Of a DNA stretch of 64,000 nt, positions 18,029-34,774 are shown in pieces. The stretch covers positions 2,356,001 to 2,420,000 of the forward strand of contig OX638330.1 in NCBI GenBank assembly GCA_951812725.1, read 5' to 3'. The notes beneath the pieces were generated by a model. It was not told the origin of the DNA and made no database searches. It saw only the letters and a list, made by a program, of their open reading frames with translations. Origin of the DNA: an uncultured Caldilineaceae bacterium (GTDB lineage Bacteria; Chloroflexota; Anaerolineae; Caldilineales; Caldilineaceae). A program made the position numbers and the translations under genes. How positions within the stretch are numbered: position 1 is the first letter of the stretch; each line of letters opens with the position of its first letter.

Positions 18029-18182
18029 GGCCCAGGAGCGAGAATCATTTGCTACTCTGCGAGGATAGGAAAGTGAATGCAATTTCCCTTTTTGCAGACA
18101 AGAAATTTTGGCTCATTGAATTACAATCTTATTGACGGCAGTTTCCGCCGTTTAACAGACAGGACGGGGATAGAATCGGAAA

Positions 18183-18992
18183 ATGGATGAGCTTTCTAGC
18201 TTCAATCGTGAACGCTGGAACGGGTTGGCACGCGCCGGAATTCTCTACTCGCGACCCAAACTCGACTTGGATGAAGCCTCGGCACGAGAGATGGTGGACG
18301 AGGCCGGAATTATGGGCGACGTGCGCGGCAAACGCGTGCTTGTTCTCGCCGGGGGCGGTGGTCAGCAGTCGGCGGCAATAGGCTTGCTTGGCGCGAAGGT
18401 AACGGTAATGGACCTTTCGGACGAACAGCTTGCGAACGACAAGCGTGCGGCCGACCATTACGGTCTCTCGCCCGTGCTCTTGCAGGGAGATATGCGGGAC
18501 CTTTCACGCTTCGAAGAGGACGCCTTCGATATCGTGTACCAGCCATTTTCGATCAACTTCGTGCCGGATGTTCGCCCTGTTTTTGCCGGCGTGGCTCGCG
18601 TGCTGAAGGCGGGTGGAATCTATCACGTCCAGTGGCACAATCCCTATACGCAGACTTTCAATCCTGACGACTACGATCCCGTAAGAGGGTATTCTTCCAA
18701 CTCAGTCTACGACGACGGAGAGGTCGACGTTGTGGCTATTTTTGGCAGCGACACCTGGGGTGTAGAGGGCGAAAACGGAGACAAGATCGAAGTGCCCGGG
18801 CCGCGTGAGTTCCGGCACACGATGAAGACTTTCATCAACTGCCTGATTGAGGGTGGATTCGAGATTCTTGCATTCGACGAGCACAGGACGTGGGATGAGA
18901 ATCCGGAGCCGGGGACATGGGAGCACTTCAAGGCGGTCAGCCCGCCGTATCTGGCTTTCTGGACGAAGAGAAAGTGCGAAGGCGATTCATAG
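18183..18992 (+). CDS. Class I SAM-dependent methyltransferase
   Basis: The 269-residue Rossmann-like methyltransferase shows motif I as VLVLAGGGGQQSAAIGLLGA (residues ~42-61; the E/DxGxGxG consensus is altered to AGGGGQ), the acidic end of strand 2 in VTVMDLSDEQL, the adenine-side segment LQGDMRDL, and motif IV in FDIVYQPFSINFV. The C-terminal part WHNPYTQTFN...ELI-type is specific to a subgroup whose substrate is not evident. The start at 18183 lies downstream of a GGGGATAG-like site. The sulfatase gene converges on it. Confidence 0.85.
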   Translation: MDELSSFNRERWNGLARAGILYSRPKLDLDEASAREMVDEAGIMGDVRGKRVLVLAGGGGQQSAAIGLLGAKVTVMDLSDEQLANDKRAADHYGLSPVLLQGDMRDLSRFEEDAFDIVYQPFSINFVPDVRPVFAGVARVLKAGGIYHVQWHNPYTQTFNPDDYDPVRGYSSNSVYDDGEVDVVAIFGSDTWGVEGENGDKIEVPGPREFRHTMKTFINCLIEGGFEILAFDEHRTWDENPEPGTWEHFKAVSPPYLAFWTKRKCEGDS

Positions 18993-19024
18993 ATTCCTGG
19001 ACCGGGCCCTGGTAGACCAGAGCT

Positions 19025-20365
19025 CTACGAGGGAAAACTGAACGAATCACCTGATTCTTGAATCTCCCTTTTTAACAGTTTACGGTGCTCTGACAGAGCT
19101 TCCTGGTGGGCTGGTTCGTAAGCGAGGTTTCGCATTTCGCCAGGGTCATCCTCCAGATTAAAAAGCAGTTCAGGCCGTTCGCCGTGCGAAAAGACAATAT
19201 ATTTGTAGCGGGCCGTACGAAGCATGCGGCCCTTTTTTGTGTCATCATCCATGAAAGCCTGCAGCTCTGTCACTACGCTGGCCCGGCCGGGAAGTGCGGG
19301 ATCCTCAATCACCGGGCGAAGGCTCTGGCCGTGTAGATCTGAGGGCAGGGCGATATCTGCATAGTCACACAGTGTAGGCAGCAGATCCAGCCCCGAGACT
19401 AGATGCGTACGGTCGATTCGGTTTTGTGGAACCGAGCCAGGAAGCCGCATCACAAACGGCACTCTGACCACCTCTTCCCATAGCATCAGTTTAGTAACCC
19501 ATTTGTGGGCCGCCACTCCTTCTCCGTGGTCGCTGGTCAGGACTACCAGTGTGTCGTCGGCAAGACCACTTTCTCCAAGGGCGCCGAGTAGCCTGCCTAT
19601 CTGTTGGTCTACGCGTTCTGTCAGGCGGTCGTAGGCGTACAGGTACCGGCGCCATTCGGTTTCGCCCCAGTCATGCGTCCAACTCATCTCGGGACCGTAT
19701 TCGGTTCGGTTGCGGCACAGCTCTACGAATTCAGACTCGTCGGCAATTGGTTGGAAGTTAGCGGGTAGCGGGGGCAGGTCGGTGTCGGGCGCAATGTCGA
19801 CTAAGTGATGCCAATCCATTACCCAGTAGCAGATGTCGTGGGGATTGTGGAGTGAGGCAACCAGCAGGAATGGTTCACCGGCGCCGGTCTCTTGCGGACT
19901 TTGGTTATGCAAGAACTCGACAGCATGGTCTGCCCAAATCGGATCGGTGTCGCTTCCAAGTTGAGGCGGAACGCCTTGAGGGTACTCGTCGCAGAGAAAT
20001 TCAAAGCCCTGCATGCCGCCCAGCTGTTGGATGCCTTTCACGGGTCTTGGCCCAAGGTGCAGCTTTCCAGAATAGAAGGGGCGATAGCCCGCTTGGCGAA
20101 AGTGTTCTCCCATCGTAGGGATACCCGGCTTGACATCAGGTCCATTGACCTCAACGCCGGTCTCGTGCGGCAATCGCCCTGAGAGCAAGCTGCCGCGAGC
20201 AGGGCCGCAGACGGGGGCTGGGCAGTAGGAGTTCCAGAAGCTTAGGCCGCTGTGAACGAGGGAGTCCATATGGGGCGTTTGGACACGTGGGTTGCCGTGC
20301 GCGCCGAGCGCGCTATGTGTCTGCTGATCTGTGAGGATGACAAGGATGTTTGGCTGGTTTGGCAT
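19025..20365 (-). CDS. Sulfatase (formylglycine-dependent, type I)
   Basis: The 446 residues have the alkaline phosphatase/sulfatase fold. The first metal site is NILVILTDQQTHSALG (Asp13). The modification motif CxPxR is C53-G-P-A-R57, whose Cys is converted to formylglycine. VVLTSDHGEG holds later metal ligands. There is no signal peptide, so it is cytoplasmic or exported by other means. Substrates are probably sulfated carbohydrates, by family analogy. The frame is open to 20422, but the ATG at 20365 begins the conserved PNILVI start, so the shorter form is chosen. A second sulfatase is at 46841. Confidence 0.9.
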   Translation of the reverse strand: MPNQPNILVILTDQQTHSALGAHGNPRVQTPHMDSLVHSGLSFWNSYCPAPVCGPARGSLLSGRLPHETGVEVNGPDVKPGIPTMGEHFRQAGYRPFYSGKLHLGPRPVKGIQQLGGMQGFEFLCDEYPQGVPPQLGSDTDPIWADHAVEFLHNQSPQETGAGEPFLLVASLHNPHDICYWVMDWHHLVDIAPDTDLPPLPANFQPIADESEFVELCRNRTEYGPEMSWTHDWGETEWRRYLYAYDRLTERVDQQIGRLLGALGESGLADDTLVVLTSDHGEGVAAHKWVTKLMLWEEVVRVPFVMRLPGSVPQNRIDRTHLVSGLDLLPTLCDYADIALPSDLHGQSLRPVIEDPALPGRASVVTELQAFMDDDTKKGRMLRTARYKYIVFSHGERPELLFNLEDDPGEMRNLAYEPAHQEALSEHRKLLKREIQESGDSFSFPS

Positions 20366-20422
20366 GGCAGTTACAGTGTGTGTGGGCTGGTCAAGCGCCT
20401 GGATTAGAAGGGGACTATCCAA

Positions 20423-21049
20423 ATGGTCCCCAAGAAACTCCTGTCGTCAATGTAAGAACTGCAGTCAGCGGGGTGGCGAACACTTGAAGAATCGCCCTGG
20501 CTTAATGACGGTGACTTGAGAGCTCCGTCGCCGATGCTGAGCGTGCTGGGACTTCAGGGCTCCCACAGACGACGCTAGTGCTCGGATCCGCGACATGCTA
20601 AAGGGAGCACCGAAAAGACGGGTCGGAGAGGAAATGTCGCCTTAGCAGATTTATTGGGGAGAGCAGCACTAAGCGGTGTCGCTGCTATGAGCGACCAGGT
20701 TCCGTTGACATTTTGGGAAGGCTGTTCAGATGTCAACATGAACTGAAAGCCTGCAGGCCTGTTAGGGATGTTTCTCGCTTGAATGTTGAAAAAGACAAAA
20801 CCATTTAATCCGCGAAGTCACGCGAAGGGTCGCGAAGAACACCTTTTTGACCGCGGAGGACGCGGAGAACACCAGAGGCGTATCGAATTTTCTTTGCGCA
20901 GCTGCGCCGCCCTTCGAAGATCAGGCGTAATTTGCACCCGGAAGTCGTTGTTCAGACGAACGTCAACGAGCCAGAGACACATAGCGGACGCCTATTCCCT
21001 TGGCTGGCCTCTCGTCGTACTACAGAGGCAGAACGTCAATTAACGAGCT
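20423..21049. other. Intergenic DNA with repeat family 2
   Basis: No gene was found. The family 2 element fills 20699-20972. The rest, on both sides, shows no clear structure. Confidence 0.5.
20699..20972. mobile_element. MITE-like repeat family 2, copy A (274 bp)
   Basis: The left end is GGTTCCGTTGACATTTTGGG. The complement of the right end is GGCTCGTTGACGTTCG, an imperfect inverted pair. The interior has CCGCGAAG...CGCGAAGAACACC and CGCGGAG direct repeats. It is highly similar along its full length to 38431-38715. No target duplication is evident. Confidence 0.65.
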
Positions 21050-21376
21050 TCACCCCTGGCTTCCACGACCGCGACTGCGCGTTCTGCCGGGCTCATGCCC
21101 AAGGCTTTGTCCCCGTCTTGACTTACCACTTGATGAAGAGTCGTGTCTCCGCTTTCCCAATTTATTGGAGGCCGACTTTTCATCCAGCTCTTGAAGTGTG
21201 CCTTTGTCTATCTGCAGCCTGTTTGTTGCGGCTGGCTGAGGCGAGTCAGTCAGTCCTTGCACTGGCATCGTTGGCCGCCCGGGCTGATTTATCGCGTTAA
21301 GCAACTTATTTGCGTCTTCCGCTGAAATCTTGCCACTTTCCAGCATCTTCAGAATGGCCGTGCGTTCCTTGTCCAT
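21050..21376 (-). pseudogene. Truncated SHOCT-like (YvlB/LiaX N-terminal-type) protein
   Basis: The first ~30 residues (MDKERTAILKMLESGKISAE followed by DANKLLNAI) match the short helical SHOCT-like domain that begins many membrane or DUF4097 proteins. GGGAG lies 9 bases before the ATG. After residue ~60 the sequence becomes Ser/Arg/Gly-rich low-complexity (SSSSGKSRRGQSLGH), and the expected membrane or beta domain is missing. The frame then runs into repeat DNA. It is best read as a gene cut off by rearrangement. A genuine 108-residue protein cannot be excluded. Confidence 0.45.
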
Positions 21377-22209
21377 CGTGTCTACTCCCTGACAGTTGAT
21401 ACGCCTGTCCTACCGTTTCCTGAGAGCAGCTTGCCTGCTTGATTGGCGCAGAGAGATTATGCTGCGAGCGGTACTGCTCCGAAGCCGTCGTTTCTGGTCC
21501 AAGCGGTTCGTCTGTAAACCCATGCTAAGGAGACGGGTCGAATTCCTGGTCATTGTCAATTGTTCATCCCAAACAGTGGGCAACCCTGAATGAGGCCGGC
21601 AGAAGTGTACGCTCTCGCCTCATTCCTGTTCTTTGGGCGGTGGCCTGGTCAGTCGATTTCTTTCTCTCTTCCAGCGTTGTCAGAACTGTAAGAGGAGCCT
21701 GGACCACCGTTTGAAATGCTTGATCGACTGGCAAGCGTCCTGCTCTTGCGTTTCAATGCCCAGTTAAGAGGTCAACCTGTCAATTCGATTTGGTATGGGC
21801 CATTGGGAAATCGAAGCACTCGCTTTTCTTCTCTTTCACAATGCCGCGATTCACTATGAAGACTTCGAGTGAAGGGGCCGTATCCGGACGCAGTCTTCGC
21901 AGACAGCATGGTCCACTTCGTCAGTTACTTTGAATACGTGAAAGCCAAGTTATGTCGACGTCGTCGCCACTGGACGGGCACTTGTCAAGAACTCTCGGCG
22001 TCACGTAGTTCCTTCAATGGGAGACAGCTTAGTAAATTATCCAGCAACTGTCAACATAACTATTAATATTTTCAAGGTTCTTACGACTCAGCCGCAGATA
22101 GGGTGTGCCTCGACCAACTCTTCATCTTCGCCGCCAGTCAGGCTTCCGGATGGCGTATTCGGTTGGCGGCAGCCACTTTGGTGGAGCGGCACTGCTGGAA
22201 TGCGCAGAC
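21377..22209. other. Intergenic DNA, nothing recognised
   Basis: Short frames of 60-70 codons without ribosome sites or family features. No hairpin with a T run and no tRNA were seen. Confidence 0.5.
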
Positions 22210-22573
22210 ACGGTCGGAACTGCAGTTTTTAGTAGTCAGTTCTTAGTTTTCAGTGGAACACCAGTCGTCAGTGGAATACCGGTCATTAGTGGTCGGTTGG
22301 TTGAGGCGGCGAGTGGGGGAGTAGGCACCGTTCGCCAGACACGATGCTGGGGAAGAGTACACACGGTCGGTGAGGGATGGTTTTGTAGGGGGGCGTTGCG
22401 GGGGCGCAGCCCCTGCACAAGGGAGGGCCGAAGGCCCGACCGCCCAGAACTGCAGTGGTTAGTGGTTAGTGATCAGTAACGGCGCGGGGGTGCGGACAGT
22501 GTTGGCTCGACACGTTGCCGGGTTTGCTCGCGTCGTTCAGGGTTGTGAATCAGTTGCGGCTCAGTAGTAATCC
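22210..22573. mobile_element. MITE-like repeat family 1, copy 3 (left end lost)
   Basis: It matches the second half of copy 2: CCAGACACGATGCTGGGGAA, CACGGTCGGTGAGG, the core TTTTGTAGGGGGGCGTTGCG, and a right end GCGGCTCAGTAGTAATCC that is a decayed form of the terminal repeat. The core hairpin is at 22425-22437. The left inverted end cannot be found. Scattered TCAGTGG/TTAGTGG motifs replace the 7-mer array. Confidence 0.65.
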
Positions 22574-22788
22574 TCAGATTGGCCGAAACTTTGGAATGTG
22601 AGATTGCCTTATTTTCCGGGCTTGGCGCGGATTTCCTGGTGGGCGTTTGGAAGTATGATGCCAAGGAACTGTTTTTCCCTCTTCCTCTTTGCTTATTTTG
22701 GCGTGATAGCAGACAATTTTCGGGTTGAACGGCATATGTGGGTTTTGCATCCCATTTCATATCAGTAAGGACACAAGGAGTCACTTGA

Positions 22789-23721
22789 ATGCTCTCCAAA
22801 AGTTTTGGCAAACTCGGCTGGCCCGTTTCCGCGGTGGGGCTGGGCGCTTGGAACATTGGCAACCAGTGGGGCGACATCGACGACGTCACGGCCTGGTCGA
22901 CCGTGCGGGCGGCGTATGATGCAGGTATGACCTTGTTCGATGTGGCCGAGTCCTACGGCTTCCCCAACGGCCTTTCGGAGATGCGAGTAGGCCATGCGCT
23001 GACCGGAATCCGCCACAATGTGATATTGGTCAGCAAAATCGGCAACTGGGGCCAACGCACCGGCGGCGCTATACCCAAGACAGGCGTTGACTCGATCCGA
23101 ATCTCCGGCCACGCAATTCTTGGCAGGCTTCGAACCGACTGGGTGGACGTAGTTCTGTGCCATAAGGGGGACCTCGCCGACCCGACAGTATTTCTGGAGG
23201 GGTTCGAGGCGCTGAAGGATGAAGGCTGCCTGCGCGCTTACGGCATCTCTACCAACGACCTTGACGTGCTCAAACGCTTCAACCGGGAGGGTACCTGCAG
23301 TGTAGTGCAGGTGGATTACTCCCTGCTCAATCGTGCGCCCGAAGGGGAGTTCCTTCCTTACTGTCAGGAGCATGGTATCGCAGTGATGGTGCGCGGCCCC
23401 CTTGCCAAAGGACTACTTTCCGGCCGTTACGCCCAAGGTTCAGTCTTCACCGACTCAGTGCGGGCAAGTTGGAATGAAGGCGGTGCCCAGCAGGACCAGT
23501 TCGAGGCCGGTGCGGAGCAGGTCGGCCGCCTCGGCGAGGTTGTCTCGCCCGGTGAGGAAATGGTCCAGTCTGCGATCCGCTATACTTTCAGCCATCCGGC
23601 CGTGTCGGTGTCAATCCCCGGCGCCAAATCGCCTGCGCAGGCGCAGACAAACGCGGCGGCGGGCAGCCGGGCACTGACGGACGCCGAGGCCGCGAGCTTA
23701 CGAGATGCTATCGGCGGTTAG
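22789..23721 (+). CDS. Aldo/keto reductase
   Basis: The 310-residue TIM-barrel NADPH oxidoreductase has the catalytic tetrad: Asp and Tyr in TLFDVAESYG (residues ~48-57), Lys in ILVSKIGNWG, and His in VVLCHKGDLAD. The cofactor-binding end reads VSVSIPGAKSPAQAQ near residue 275. These enzymes reduce sugar aldehydes or ketones, or oxidise the alcohols. AAGGAGTCACTTGA before the ATG gives a good ribosome site. It lies 183 bp before a sugar-acid dehydratase-like gene, so a carbohydrate route is plausible but not proven. Confidence 0.92.
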   Translation: MLSKSFGKLGWPVSAVGLGAWNIGNQWGDIDDVTAWSTVRAAYDAGMTLFDVAESYGFPNGLSEMRVGHALTGIRHNVILVSKIGNWGQRTGGAIPKTGVDSIRISGHAILGRLRTDWVDVVLCHKGDLADPTVFLEGFEALKDEGCLRAYGISTNDLDVLKRFNREGTCSVVQVDYSLLNRAPEGEFLPYCQEHGIAVMVRGPLAKGLLSGRYAQGSVFTDSVRASWNEGGAQQDQFEAGAEQVGRLGEVVSPGEEMVQSAIRYTFSHPAVSVSIPGAKSPAQAQTNAAAGSRALTDAEAASLRDAIGG

Positions 23722-23904
23722 TTCCTGTCGAGCAGTGGTATCGATGACTCTGCGAAGGCGTGCCAAGCAAGCCGATAAGCGTCGTCGAACTCCTTTGCGT
23801 AGGCTGGTGCAGGAAGATGAAGGTGTAGTCAAGACCGCGGTTGCATTTCGAATGCAAGCAGGCCCAAAACATCGAATTCGCAGGAGCAATGCTGGGGAAA
23901 CGCT

Positions 23905-25068
23905 ATGAAAATCACCGACATTAAGACCTATCCTGTTTGGGTAGGACAGCGCAATCAGATGATCGTCAAGGTAGAGACGGACGAGGGGCTGTATGGTTAT
24001 GGAGAGGCGGGCTTGTCCGGCCGTGAGTTGGCCGTGATTGGCGCCGTAAGACATTATCGGGAGTTCTTGATCGGTCGCGATCCGCTACGCATGGGGGCGT
24101 TGTGGCAGGAGATGTACCGCAGCCAGTATTTTGAGGGAGGCCGCGTCCTGACCGCCGCCATTTCGGCCATAGACATTGCACTGTACGATATCGCCGGCAA
24201 AGCACTCAACGTGCCTGTCTACCAGTTGCTGGGGGGAAAACAGCGGGAGCTTGTTCCCTGCTTCGCCTCTACGGGAGGGTCAACGAAAGATCAGTTGATC
24301 GACAACGTTAAGTTGCTGGTGGATTTGGGGTGGCCGGCGATACGGGCCGGCCGGAGCCCCAACAGAGATGAGAATGCGCCTGATTATCTCTTCGAACCGC
24401 GCGAATCGCTGGGCGTAACGGCTGAGTGGCTGACAGCAGTTCGGGCAGCGATTGGCCCGGATCCCGTATTGGGTATCGACTACCACCATCGTTTAAGCGT
24501 GGCGGAAGCCGCTTCATTCTGCCAGCGCATGCCTTCCGGAACGCTGGATTTTCTGGAAGAGCCGATCCGCGACGAGACACCGGAGGCCTACGAAGCCCTT
24601 CGACGCATGACCGACGTTCCCTTTGCCATCGGCGAGGAGTTTGCGAGCAAGTGGCAGTTCCTGCCCTACATCGAGAGAGGGATCACACAGTTCGCTCGCA
24701 TCGATGTCTGCAATGTAGGCGGGCTAACCGAAGCGGCAAAAGTAGCGGCCATGGCCGAGGCCCACTATATCGACCTGATGCCTCACAATCCGCTCGGCCC
24801 TATCTGCAGCGCGGCGACGGTGCACCTGGCTGCCGCAGTGCCAAATTTCGCCTGGCTGGAGGTACGGGTATCGCCGACTGAAGAAGGTCGATTCTACGAC
24901 GCCGACTGGTTTCCTGTGCAGCCGGAGCTGGACGGGTTCCATTATATTGTGCCGGACGGTCCCGGCCTTGGTGTAGAGTTCAACGAGGAGCGTGCGCAGG
25001 CGGAAGAGTTCAGATTCTGGGAGGCGCCCCATCTGCGGCGCCGCGATGGATCTCACACCAACTGGTAG
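23905..25068 (+). CDS. Enolase-superfamily dehydratase (mandelate racemase/galactonate dehydratase-like)
   Basis: The 387-residue protein has the N-terminal capping domain (MKITDIKTYPVWVG... YGYGEAGLSG) and a beta/alpha barrel. Putative Mg ligands are Asp in LGIDYHHRLS, Glu in FLEEPIRDET and Glu in FAIGEEFASK. The catalytic His is in DLMPHNPLGPI, a form typical of galactonate-type acid-sugar dehydratases. It should remove water from an aldonic acid to give a 2-keto-3-deoxy acid. The exact sugar is unknown. The ATG is preceded by a GGGGAAACGC stretch. The upstream gene is an aldo/keto reductase and the downstream one a VOC protein. Confidence 0.88.
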   Translation: MKITDIKTYPVWVGQRNQMIVKVETDEGLYGYGEAGLSGRELAVIGAVRHYREFLIGRDPLRMGALWQEMYRSQYFEGGRVLTAAISAIDIALYDIAGKALNVPVYQLLGGKQRELVPCFASTGGSTKDQLIDNVKLLVDLGWPAIRAGRSPNRDENAPDYLFEPRESLGVTAEWLTAVRAAIGPDPVLGIDYHHRLSVAEAASFCQRMPSGTLDFLEEPIRDETPEAYEALRRMTDVPFAIGEEFASKWQFLPYIERGITQFARIDVCNVGGLTEAAKVAAMAEAHYIDLMPHNPLGPICSAATVHLAAAVPNFAWLEVRVSPTEEGRFYDADWFPVQPELDGFHYIVPDGPGLGVEFNEERAQAEEFRFWEAPHLRRRDGSHTNW

Positions 25069-25161
25069 CGTTGCATGTAAGGGAACATGATAGGCAGCCT
25101 CGGCTGGGAAACTGCCTGGCGTATTCGTCAGTGGCTGGTGAAGTCTGGGAAGTGAATTCAA

Positions 25162-25581
25162 ATGAACATAAAGCAGGCCGTGCCCTTTTTCAGGGTGTCA
25201 GATATGAAGGAGTCCATTCGCTTTTATGTGGATGGATTAGGTTGTGAGATCAGAGACAAGTGGGAGCTGGACGGGCAGTTGCGCTGGTGCTGGCTGACCC
25301 TGGGAGAAGCAGCGTTGATGTTGCAGGAGTTTCCCACTTCAGGGCATGATTCCTGGACTCCGTCTGGAAAAGTGGGGGAGGGCGTCACGATCGTTCTCAT
25401 CTGCGAGGACGCGTTGCAGTTCTATCGACAGGTCGTGGAGCGCGGTCTTTCCGCATCGCAACCATTTGTGAGCAATGGGATGTGGCTCACTTCGCTGACC
25501 GACCCGGATGGCTACCGGCTCGACTTCGAGAGCGATACCGATGTACCCGAAGGTACGCGTCTGGGACAGGAAGCTGAGTAG
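25162..25581 (+). CDS. VOC (glyoxalase/bleomycin-resistance) family protein
   Basis: The 139 residues form two beta-alpha-beta-beta-beta modules. The first begins AVPFFRVSDMKESIRFYVDG and the second starts near VTIVLICEDALQFYRQVVER, ending in LTDPDGYRLDFES. Glu/His metal ligands are partly visible: the C-terminal Glu is in DFES, but the usual N-terminal His is replaced. It may therefore be a binding protein rather than a lyase or dioxygenase. Substrate unknown. Confidence 0.82.
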   Translation: MNIKQAVPFFRVSDMKESIRFYVDGLGCEIRDKWELDGQLRWCWLTLGEAALMLQEFPTSGHDSWTPSGKVGEGVTIVLICEDALQFYRQVVERGLSASQPFVSNGMWLTSLTDPDGYRLDFESDTDVPEGTRLGQEAE

Positions 25582-25721
25582 GCTAGTACCAATTCAGATA
25601 CTTGGGGGAATTGACGGACTGTACGCTGCGGCGCCCAATGCAGGAGCTGTCTGCGATCAGATGCTGGAAATGCCTCAGTTTGGAAGTCATACGATATTTC
25701 AGTTCGGCGTTCAGAGGAGCC

Positions 25722-25755
25722 CAAAGAAAGGCCCCCGCCTACGGTAGGCGGGGGC
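25722..25755 (-). terminator. Terminator of the giant secreted-protein gene
   Basis: An 11-bp stem GCCCCCGCCTA / TAGGCGGGGGC (25731-25755) is followed, in minus orientation, by CTTTCTTT. It lies 90 bp beyond the giant gene's stop. It may also stop plus-strand transcripts from the VOC gene. Confidence 0.65.
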
Positions 25756-25844
25756 ATCAGGTCGAGCCGGGCCAGGCTCCTGGTGTGTATCTGAGTAGCA
25801 GAATGGTGATGTACTCTCGTACGTTCCCACCTGCCGTGGCACGC

Positions 25845-33659
<7,815 letters not shown>

Positions 33660-33744
33660 TCCCTTGGTACCTTGTCTAATTCGATCCAAGACTCACCTGT
33701 TCCTGCGCTCGCATTCGAAAATTGTCGCACGTATCTCAGCCAAA

Positions 33745-33773
33745 ATTTAAGTTATCCCCATTGACAGTGTCAA
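33745..33773 (-). promoter_or_regulatory. Sigma-70-type promoter for the giant protein gene
   Basis: In minus orientation, a perfect TTGACA (33773-33768) and TTAAAT (33750-33745) are 17 bases apart. The predicted start is near 33738, about 80 bases before the ATG at 33659. Confidence 0.55.
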
Positions 33774-34491
33774 GCAGTTGAGCAGACGCTCCTGATGGCG
33801 GAAAACAGCGGTATTGCAACTGCTTTCAGCCTTGCGGAATTGGCCACTTACCAGAGTAATCTGGCCAGAAAGACCCTGCAGGGCAACCCTCGCCAGGTCT
33901 GTCAAAGTGACGCGATTTTCGGGCGAGCAGAAGTAGACGATCCTTATACGTAGTTGTGGCGTATAGGAATTGTCCAACGTACACTTAGCGTCCGTTTAGG
34001 AATGCTGTTGCCGGGCGAAACGGAAGGGGGACGGATTTGCGCCAGCTTGCTGATGCACGCGAAGGACTGCGCCAAGAAACCTGGCATATGCACCTGCTTT
34101 CTTCCACTTTCTAGTTTTCGAATACAAGGACAGGCGCCCTCGTCGTGACGCACTGGGCTCCTATTTCTGTACATACGATGTAATCCCATGGAGACCCGGC
34201 ACTCAGCTCGAACCTTGGAAGGTCGAGCAGTGCCATATTCCCTGCGCTTTCCTTTCGTTTGACTCTTTTGAAGAGTAGGTTCGCGTCTTGAAAGTTGAGA
34301 ATATCTGATTGGCCCGGCGTTTGTCCCGCCTCCGTGACCCGGTTCTGGTCAGTCAGGTCTCAGGTCTTCGAGATTCTGCGCCGCCTGGATTTTCTTTGTC
34401 CGGCTTGGCCTGGCTAATCTCAAAATCTGACCTGGGAAGATCCGGCCATTATGGCCTTTTGGCACGGGCCGCGCGCCAAACACTGTTGAAT
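33774..34491. other. Intergenic DNA between divergent giant-protein and lysine-operon promoters
   Basis: No gene with a credible start or family was seen. There is a small GGCC-ATTAT-GGCC-TTTT inverted repeat near 34443-34460, too short to call a terminator. Confidence 0.5.
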
Positions 34492-34520
34492 TTGACAGTG
34501 GTATTTCTTTTCGGTATGAT
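34492..34520 (+). promoter_or_regulatory. Strong promoter of the lysine operon
   Basis: Perfect TTGACA at 34492-34497, 17-base spacer, and TATGAT at 34515-34520 (5 of 6). Transcription should begin near 34527, giving a leader of about 248 bases before homocitrate synthase. Confidence 0.8.
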
Positions 34521-34598
34521 TGTGCCTTGTTGACTGGCGAGTAGGAGTCAAAAGAGCACGGGGCGTAGAGCCAAACCTTGCCCCTGAAGAAAGAGCGG

Positions 34599-34664
34599 AT
34601 GAGAACTCAAGAAGCATTGTTTCAGTTGACCTGCATAAAGAGCAAGAAGCGGAATCCAGACTGA
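34599..34664 (+). CDS. Lysine-operon leader peptide (21 aa)
   Basis: This short ORF runs from ATG 34599 to TGA 34662-34664. Near its end the codons read Ile-Lys-Ser-Lys-Lys-Arg (AAG at 34638, 34644 and 34647), so three of five successive residues are Lys. It lies 70-110 bases downstream of the predicted transcription start and ends just before a set of competing RNA hairpins. The ribosome site is weak (AAAGAG). The position and Lys codons are what an attenuator that senses charged tRNA-Lys needs. The peptide itself probably has no other role. Confidence 0.7.
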   Translation: MRTQEALFQLTCIKSKKRNPD

Positions 34665-34743
34665 CCTGTCTGTTGTTTGCGCCTGCTCAGATGTTGCAAT
34701 TTTTAGCCACCGGCCATTCCAGACAGGATGGACCGGTTTTTTT
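34657..34743 (+). promoter_or_regulatory. Transcription attenuator of the lysine operon
   Basis: Segment 1 CAGAC (34657-34661) can pair with segment 2 GTCTG (34668-34672), with the leader stop codon in the loop. Segment 2 in the form CCTGTCTG (34665-34672) pairs perfectly with segment 3 CAGACAGG (34720-34727). Segment 3 lies across the loop and base of the terminator. The terminator is ACCGG-CCAT-CC / GG-ATGG-CCGGT (34709-34737, two bulges) plus seven T to 34743. The 1:2, 2:3 and 3:4 pairings exclude each other as in trp/his attenuators. A ribosome stalled on the Lys codons would leave segment 2 free and let transcription continue. Confidence 0.8.
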
Positions 34744-34774
34744 ATTGCCTTAGAAGATCGCCGGGAGAGCGAGT

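Noticed and set aside
34443..34460. GGCC-ATTAT-GGCC-TTTT as a terminator upstream of the lysine promoter
   Set aside because: A four-base-pair stem with four T is too weak to support a call.
34720..34737. GGATGGACCGG in the lysine leader as a possible T-box motif
   Set aside because: It forms the 3' arm of the terminator itself. A T-box motif should lie before the terminator, and no stem I features were seen. The Lys-codon leader explains the region better.
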